Below, one piece after another: positions 5,802-9,541 of a DNA stretch of 9,541 nucleotides. Each line of letters starts with the position of its first letter. Position 1 is the first letter of the stretch. The position numbers and the translations under genes were made by a program. The DNA is from DASUAL01 sp050733055 (GTDB lineage: Bacteria > Gemmatimonadota > Gemmatimonadetes > Gemmatimonadales > GWC2-71-9), in NCBI GenBank assembly GCA_050733055.1, contig JBOHSI010000200.1:1-9541 (forward strand), in the 5' to 3' direction. A model generated the notes under the pieces. That model was not told the DNA's origin. It worked only from the letters and a program-made list of their open reading frames with translations, and ran no database searches.

Positions 5802-6893
5802 TCAATGTTTGCCGGTTAGCCCCGCGCGTTTCGCAATCTCGGCCTCGGCGCCCCTCACGATCTCACGCCAATCCAGATGCTCACACGCATAGGCGTGAGC
5901 GGCCTGCTCGCGGCCATCGCTATGGCCCTGCAACAATCGTAACAGATTGGCGGCGAACAGCCGCGGTTCGGAACCGGACTGATAGGTCAGATGCGCGAAG
6001 TCCTTCAGCTCGCCAACGTCGTTGCACACCACGCGCAGCCCGGCCGCAAGGTACTCGCGGAGCTTCAGCGAACAGCGATACTCGTTCACCAGCCGGGGCG
6101 AGAAGTAGAGCACCGCAGTCTGTGCCACTGCCAGATACGCGGGCACGTCCTCGTGCGGGACTTCACCCGTAAAGCCGACCTGGGCCGCCACACCCATCTC
6201 CTGCGCCATCTGCCGGTAGTGGTCCAGCAGCGGGCCGCCGCCCACGATCAGCAGAAACGCGTCGGGAAGGCGCTCGACGACGTGCCGCCAGGCCGCGAGA
6301 ACCGGTTCCAGGTCGCTAGCAACGTTCAAGTGCGCCGTGTAAATCCCGACCCGCTTGTCGGCGATGCCGAATCGCTGCTGGATGTCGGACGTCTTGGCCA
6401 ACACCGCGGGATCGTTGAAAACCTTCGAGCTCACGCCCTGCTCGATCCGCAGCAGCTGCCCATGCCGGCAGCGCATCTCGGTGAGCAGATAATCCTTCAA
6501 TCGGGCGTTGTGGTAGCTGACAATGCGGAAGATGCGTGGAAACGGCCGTTGGGAAAGCTCGATGACCCGCGCCAGCCAGCCGGTGCGGTAGGCATGATCG
6601 ACGTCGTCCACGTCGATCCAGGTTGGCATGCCCCGAAGCTTGCAGATGAGCAACGGCAGGGTGACGTTGAGGTGTGGCTTGAAACCCGCCGCCAGGTCCC
6701 CCCGGCGCGTCAACGCAAGCCAGCAGTTGGGAATCAGCGTGCGTGCCAGCTCGCGGATGCTGCCCGGCTTCCCGCGCGGGCGGGGGGGGGGCATCACCAC
6801 CTCATACTCCGATTCTCGCAGGTACCGCAGGAACGCCGCCGCGCGAAGATTGGTCGAATACGCAGAGAACCACAGAATCCGGCGCGAGCGCAC
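5802..6893 (-). CDS. Glycosyltransferase, GT-B fold, family 4-like
   Basis: This encodes a 363-residue cytoplasmic or membrane-peripheral glycosyltransferase that would transfer a sugar from a nucleotide donor. The C-terminal donor domain is recognisable: LLIVGGGPLLDHYRQMA (214-230), the VGFTGEVPHEDVPAYLAVA block (239-257), and the donor-binding SLKLREYLAAGLRVVCNDVG (275-294), as in GT4 enzymes. The N-terminal domain starts RRILWFSAYSTN (4-15) and has TWIDVDDVDHAYRT (91-104). The start is GTG at 6893; no in-frame start exists upstream of it before the previous gene ends, and no good ribosome site is visible, so it may depend on translational coupling with the radical SAM gene 14 nt upstream. 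Codons 35-38 contain a run of ten C that could slip and frameshift the gene. Its composition looks less GC-rich than that of flanking genes. Acceptor and donor are unknown. Confidence 0.85.
   Translation of the reverse strand: MRSRRILWFSAYSTNLRAAAFLRYLRESEYEVVMPPPRPRGKPGSIRELARTLIPNCWLALTRRGDLAAGFKPHLNVTLPLLICKLRGMPTWIDVDDVDHAYRTGWLARVIELSQRPFPRIFRIVSYHNARLKDYLLTEMRCRHGQLLRIEQGVSSKVFNDPAVLAKTSDIQQRFGIADKRVGIYTAHLNVASDLEPVLAAWRHVVERLPDAFLLIVGGGPLLDHYRQMAQEMGVAAQVGFTGEVPHEDVPAYLAVAQTAVLYFSPRLVNEYRCSLKLREYLAAGLRVVCNDVGELKDFAHLTYQSGSEPRLFAANLLRLLQGHSDGREQAAHAYACEHLDWREIVRGAEAEIAKRAGLTGKH
6782..6791 (-). repeat. Homopolymer of ten C in the coding strand of the glycosyltransferase
   Basis: Ten consecutive G on the given strand read as CCC CCC CCC C on the coding strand, immediately after an ATG codon (residue 34), encoding Pro35-37 and the first base of Arg38. 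As given, the tract keeps the gene in frame. Single-base slippage would truncate the protein shortly afterwards. Runs of this kind in surface-glycan glycosyltransferases are the classic basis of phase variation in other bacteria. Confidence 0.85.
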
Positions 6894-6907
6894 AGAGCGG
6901 CGGAAGG

Positions 6908-8050
6908 TCAGCGCGGGGGTTTGTGCCTGAGTGTGTGCAGCGCCTTGGGAAGCGCCCGGGTGACGAGCGCCTTCGGTGAATGCTGCAGGCTGTTACCGAC
7001 GAAGCACCCGTGGATGCAGTCGCACCGATCCTTGCGGATCTGGGAGATTTCCTTCTCCATCAGCCCGGTCGCCATCGCCCTGCCGTAATCGAAGTCGAAC
7101 TGTCGCAGGTCGACCACTTCGCCGCGGTGTTCGCACGCCCGCAAGCTGCCTGAGCCGCTGACCACGAGGATCTTGCTGCCCGCGGTGCACGGGAAGGGCC
7201 AGAGGCGACCCATGATGCGTTCCACCTTGATCTCGGAAGTGGCCAGGCTGTAGGCGTAGGTCGCCAGATTGCTCATGGTTTCGGGCAGGTAATTGAACTG
7301 GGCGCGGTGACGACGGGGTCCGCTCATGTAGTAGAGGCCGTAGGAGTACTCGACCAGCTCGTGGTACCGTTGCGCGATGCCCGTCTTCTCCGGCGCATCG
7401 TGATGGGCGCCCAGCCACGACAGATCCCGCACGATTTCCAGGGCGTGCTCGTCCAGTTGGTAGTGCGAATAGAAATAGTCGATCGTGGCCCGCATTTCCC
7501 CGATGTTGTCCGGGGTCACGACGCTGTTCACGCGCAGGCGCAGGTTGGGATACGTTTCGCGCCACGGCGAGAGGTGCTCGATCGTCTTGCACAAAGCGGC
7601 GAACGAACCCTTCGTGCCTTTCGTGCGGATCTGGTCGTGCGTGTCCGCCAAGCCGTCCACCGAAAAGCTCAAGGTGAGCATGACCTCGCGCTCTTGTTCC
7701 AGGAACGACTTGCACATGCCGTCGGTCCGCTCCAGGTACCACCCGTTGGTCGGGATGTAGATCGAGCGAATGCCGTTGTTGCGGACGAATGCCAGCATGA
7801 TCTCATCGAGCCGCGGGCGAATGAACGGCTCCCCACCGGACAAGAGCAGCGCCCGGAATTTCGGCATCGTGGCGCTGAGCTTCAGCAGCCCTTCGAAGGA
7901 CATGTCCTTGGTCTGGTTGAGATTATCCGCGTAACAGCAGAACCAGCACCGCAGGTTGCAGGCGTTGGTCACGAACAGAATCAGGCTGTCCAACCCGGTC
8001 GGCTGAAAGACCCGACGGATCTCCGGAAGGACTCCGCTCACCTTAGACAT
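6908..8050 (-). CDS. Radical SAM protein with SPASM-like C-terminal cysteines
   Basis: This is a 380-residue radical S-adenosylmethionine enzyme. The cluster motif is TNACNLRCWFCC (Cys31, Cys35, Cys38; CX3CX2C), followed by LLSGGEPFIR with the SAM-binding GGEP at residues 72-75 and the strand IYIPTNGW (97-104). The C-terminal part has Cys288-X12-G-X4-Cys306, the start of a SPASM/twitch auxiliary-cluster domain, and a later CDCIHGC (Cys343, 345, 349) that only partly matches the usual C-X2-C-X5-C-X3-C. So at least one auxiliary Fe-S cluster is likely, possibly in a reduced form. I chose the ATG at 8050; GTG at 8053 and TTG at 8056 are in-frame alternatives, and only a weak GGGTGAG lies upstream. 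SPASM enzymes modify peptides, and some modify sugars or other small molecules. The only partner gene is the glycosyltransferase 14 nt downstream, which suggests work on a glycan or glycosylated product; the substrate is unknown. Confidence 0.88.
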   Translation of the reverse strand: MSKVSGVLPEIRRVFQPTGLDSLILFVTNACNLRCWFCCYADNLNQTKDMSFEGLLKLSATMPKFRALLLSGGEPFIRPRLDEIMLAFVRNNGIRSIYIPTNGWYLERTDGMCKSFLEQEREVMLTLSFSVDGLADTHDQIRTKGTKGSFAALCKTIEHLSPWRETYPNLRLRVNSVVTPDNIGEMRATIDYFYSHYQLDEHALEIVRDLSWLGAHHDAPEKTGIAQRYHELVEYSYGLYYMSGPRRHRAQFNYLPETMSNLATYAYSLATSEIKVERIMGRLWPFPCTAGSKILVVSGSGSLRACEHRGEVVDLRQFDFDYGRAMATGLMEKEISQIRKDRCDCIHGCFVGNSLQHSPKALVTRALPKALHTLRHKPPR

Positions 8051-8452
8051 CACCAAAGGCTCACCCGTGCGATCAGGTCACAATCGACGCCACGACGCGC
8101 GCGCCGCCTGTCAAACGTAATGGGCTTCGGGAGCGGCGCCAAGTTGTCGCTCGCCCACCGCCGGGAAGTAGGCCAGTTGCTCGACCTTGGCCTCTAAGCG
8201 CCGGTGGGACCTTGGCCCGAAAACCTGCCTCTTAACGCCTTCAGGGAGTCGCCCAGTTGTGATCCTGCTGTAGGTTTCCTGCTACGTCGCGTGGTTTCGC
8301 CCTTCCGACACACACTCATCGGTTCAGGGTATTTTACGTATCGGTACTCCGGAACCAGGGCCTCTTGCGGTGAACCGCCAGCTGGTGTCCATCGCCATTG
8401 TCGTGGACATCGCGGGGGCAGCGCCATGCCCCTTGTGCGACGAGGAGGAAAA
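8051..8452. other. Long intergenic region with no convincing gene
   Basis: About 400 bp separate the divergent radical SAM and secreted-protein genes. It should hold both promoters. The most A/T-rich stretch, GTATTTTACGTATCGGTAC (8329-8347), contains the palindrome TACGTA and lies between GGTTC (8321-8325) and GAACC (8352-8356); it is the best candidate for a regulated promoter of the + strand gene. A short hairpin, GCGGT-GA-ACCGC, is at 8367-8378. A 77-codon open frame on the minus strand (8194-8427) and the upstream extension of the secreted-protein frame do not look like proteins. No tRNA or known riboswitch was recognised. Confidence 0.4.
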
Positions 8453-8944
8453 ATGGCTGATCCCGCGGTGTGGACTCGCGTGCTCGCTTTTCTTCTGCTC
8501 CTAGCCCCGCTTGCGACGACGGCAGGCCGGGCGCAGCAGGGGGAAGCCGGCAGAGAGACCCGCGCCCAACGCCTGGTAGAGGAGACGCTACGCCGGCATC
8601 CTCAACTCACCGGTGTCGAGTTGGCGGTCGTGTCGGACCAGGGATGCGCCGTCCTCGCCGCGACCGATCTTGCGTTGCTCGGAGAAAAGTGCGGCGACGA
8701 TGAGGAACGACCCATGAAGACGGGGGAGCCCAACGTCGAGGAGCCGACGGTGAACGAGCCCGTCTACGACATCACACGGGCGCTTCATGATTCCTCCGGA
8801 CGACTGCTCGGTAGCTTCGCGATGGACATCAAGCCCAAGCCCGGGCAGGACCGAGCCGCGATGGTGTCCCTCGCCCGGACCATCCTGAGGGAGATCGAGG
8901 CGCAAATCCCGTCCAAGGAGAAGCTCTTCGAGCGGGTAAAGTGA
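8453..8944 (+). CDS. Secreted protein of unknown function with weak Cache-like pattern (163 aa)
   Basis: The start is fixed by GAGGAGG (8442-8448) just before the ATG at 8453 and by the signal peptide that begins there: VWTRVLAFLLLLAPLATTAG, with likely cleavage at GRA-QQ (after residue 27). The mature protein of about 136 residues is predicted to be periplasmic or extracellular. It has a helix (TRAQRLVEETLRRHP), a strand pair around TGVELAVVSDQGCAVLAATD, then an acidic loop with PMKTGEPNVEEPT, and YDITRALHDSSGRLLGSFAM (105-124), which resembles the last strands of a single Cache/PDC-type sensor domain. Cys65 and Cys80 could form a disulfide. It ends with an amphipathic helix and IPSKEKLF. 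Similar small secreted proteins occur in Acidobacteriota as I recall, without a known role. A longer in-frame reading from 8204 lacks a signal peptide and is unlikely. No transmembrane output domain is attached, so it is not itself a receptor. Confidence 0.78.
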   Translation: MADPAVWTRVLAFLLLLAPLATTAGRAQQGEAGRETRAQRLVEETLRRHPQLTGVELAVVSDQGCAVLAATDLALLGEKCGDDEERPMKTGEPNVEEPTVNEPVYDITRALHDSSGRLLGSFAMDIKPKPGQDRAAMVSLARTILREIEAQIPSKEKLFERVK

Positions 8945-9119
8945 CCTGCCGGCCGCCGCCGCGTGCTCGGACGTCGGCAAGAGCAACAGGGTCTCGTCAC
9001 GGTCCGCTGGGGCGATCCCCTCGAGCACGAGGCCAGCGGCCCGCCGACTGGTAGGGTCCTCCTCGACGTCCACACCGTCATCACCCCCTTGGGCCGCGAG
9101 GCCGTGGCCCCTGCGCCCC
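8945..9119. other. Unassigned spacer after the secreted protein gene
   Basis: Nothing recognisable was found between the secreted-protein stop codon and the operator-like palindrome. An antisense open frame of 290 codons (8588-9460) spans it but is best explained by high GC content. The stretch may be part of the same decayed accessory DNA. Confidence 0.3.
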
Positions 9120-9136
9120 ATATCCAAAACGGATAT
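9120..9136. promoter_or_regulatory. Operator-like palindrome upstream of the decayed toxin gene
   Basis: ATATCC (9120-9125) and GGATAT (9131-9136) are perfect inverted arms around AAAAC, six bases before the ATG of the HigB-like remnant. It is one of the few A/T-rich spots in this part of the window. Toxin-first TA operons (higBA type) are repressed by the HTH antitoxin at just such TATCC-N5-GGATA sites overlapping the promoter. The assignment rests on position and symmetry. Confidence 0.55.
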
Positions 9137-9142
9137 TGGTCT

Positions 9143-9388
9143 ATGGCACTGTGGCCCGTCCGCTGACTCGGGAACTCTCATGCCGCCGTTCGTGCGTTTC
9201 CCCCGAATGCCCGCCGGGACGCTGGCTACCAGCTCTATCGGGTGCAGGCCAGCCACGACCCGAGCGACTAGAAGCCGATGACGCAGGTCGGTCTCGGCTC
9301 CACGTGAGTTCTCCGACCCCTCGGGCTGCTGGCGGCGGGCACCATGGCTCGCGTGCTGGCCGTCCTCCAGGAGATGTTTGCTTCTTAG
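9143..9388 (+). pseudogene. Decayed HigB/Gp49-like (RelE superfamily) toxin gene
   Basis: Reading from the ATG at 9143, the frame gives a typical phage-derived Gp49/HigB N-terminus: LGNSHAAVRAFPPNARRDAG (9167-9226), then YQLYRVQASHDPSD, a stop, and KPMTQVGLG. In intact relatives these segments read WLG.S...RAFP..ARR.AGYQL..VQ....P.DWKPM...G.G. Both stops (TGA at 9164-9166 and TAG at 9269-9271) stand exactly where the family has Trp, so each is one base away from TGG. After about 9302 the frame shifts: REFSDPSGCWR in the next frame matches the family's VREIR..D.SG.WR, and MARVLAVLQEMFAS in yet another frame resembles its C-terminal strand. An intact protein would be an mRNA interferase paired with an HTH antitoxin; no antitoxin gene follows. 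The gene is clearly non-functional. Relatedness is judged from recalled family sequence, not from an alignment. Confidence 0.75.
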
Positions 9389-9410
9389 CGCCTGGCAGTC
9401 GTTGGTGGGG

Positions 9411-9541
9411 TTCCCCACGCGCTCACGCCGCGTGAAGACCGACAAGCGGGACGCGCGCACGCTGATGGAGGCCGCGCGCCAGGGGACCTATCGGCGGGCG
9501 CATCGCCTCTCGGCCCCGCGCCGGCATGTGCGGGCGGAGCT
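9411..9541 (+). mobile_element. IS110-family transposase fragment, 5' truncated and cut by window edge
   Basis: From about 9411 the frame reads FPTRSRRVKTDKRDARTLME, then AARQGTYRRAHRLSAPRRHV and RAEL to the edge. This is the conserved segment of the IS110-family DEDD transposase: KTDKRDA holds the last two Asp of the catalytic tetrad. The preceding 90 or so residues, with the first Asp and the Glu, should lie at about 9140-9410, but that space is taken by the toxin remnant, and no IS110 start or N-terminus is found there in any frame. So the visible copy is 5'-truncated and cannot be active as it stands. Whether it is complete to the right cannot be seen. Confidence 0.85.

Noticed and set aside
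5991..7088. 365-codon open frame on the plus strand
   Set aside because: It is antisense across the glycosyltransferase and radical SAM genes, both of which show clear family motifs; its translation is low in hydrophobic order and has no motif.
7307..8197. 296-codon open frame on the plus strand
   Set aside because: It is antisense to the N-terminal half of the radical SAM gene, including its cysteine motif; no domain is recognised.
8386..8409. TGTCCA / TGGACA inverted repeat upstream of the secreted protein
   Set aside because: It is only 6 bp with a 12-nt loop and no further pairing; expected by chance in a window of this size.
8194..8427. 77-codon minus-strand frame upstream of the radical SAM gene, considered as a RiPP precursor
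   Set aside because: It is basic throughout, has no leader-core division, no repeated core motif and no clear ribosome binding site, and is separated from the radical SAM gene by over 140 nt. I cannot support it as a peptide substrate.
8588..9460. 290-codon open frame on the minus strand
   Set aside because: It runs antisense to the signal-peptide protein and to the toxin remnant, has no recognisable motif, and is explained by third-position GC bias; the + strand gene has a strong ribosome site and signal peptide.
1..9541. CRISPR array, tRNA, rRNA or group II intron
   Set aside because: No regularly spaced direct repeats, no tRNA T-loop/anticodon arrangement and no intron domain V were seen on either strand by eye.

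Overview
The window is GC-rich bacterial chromosome (roughly two thirds G+C by eye). No rRNA, tRNA or CRISPR array was seen. Several proteins resemble those common in Gemmatimonadota and, for the small secreted protein, Acidobacteriota: a large M14-type peptidase with a Gly-rich linker and a glutamine-amidotransferase-like tail, a PIG3-type quinone oxidoreductase, and several small secreted proteins. The phylum is inferred from protein style, not from a marker gene.

Layout. Positions 3-1583 (+) hold the C-terminal half of the M14-family metallopeptidase, cut by the left edge. It converges on a quinone oxidoreductase (1623-2591, -). That gene diverges across a 56-nt gap from DNA-3-methyladenine glycosylase I, tag (2648-3247, +). 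An 81-residue helical protein of unknown function follows (3305-3550, +) and ends 3 nt from the end of a convergent low-molecular-weight protein tyrosine phosphatase (3554-4114, -). The divergent gap after the phosphatase (4115-4468) contains a 109-bp element with perfect 16-bp terminal inverted repeats bounded by CTAG, which looks like a non-autonomous IS630/mariner-type MITE, and a second 7-bp inverted repeat.

Positions 4469-8050 look like a small surface-carbohydrate region. A sugar-nucleotide epimerase (4469-5482, +) and a 73-residue Ser/Thr/Pro/Ala-rich lipoprotein (5511-5732, +) end at a strong hairpin (5755-5781). On the other strand a radical SAM protein with a SPASM-like tail (6908-8050, -) and a GT4-like glycosyltransferase (5802-6893, -) form a tight two-gene operon. 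This pair looks less GC-rich than its surroundings. The glycosyltransferase carries a run of ten C in its coding strand near the 5' end, a possible slippage site. The phosphatase and epimerase are also typical of exopolysaccharide loci, but no complete pathway is present.

The right end is accessory DNA. A secreted 163-residue protein with a weak Cache-like pattern (8453-8944, +) is preceded by about 400 bp with no convincing gene. After it lies a decayed toxin gene of the HigB/Gp49 (RelE-like) family (about 9143-9388), with two in-frame stops and a frameshift but still preceded by an ATATCC-N5-GGATAT operator-like palindrome. Next to it is a 5'-truncated fragment of an IS110-family transposase (9411 to the right edge), occupying the place where the antitoxin gene would be expected. 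The clearest non-routine signals are the MITE-like element, the homopolymer tract, the radical SAM/glycosyltransferase pair and the degraded toxin-antitoxin/IS110 junction. I did not find a complete new defence or mobile system.
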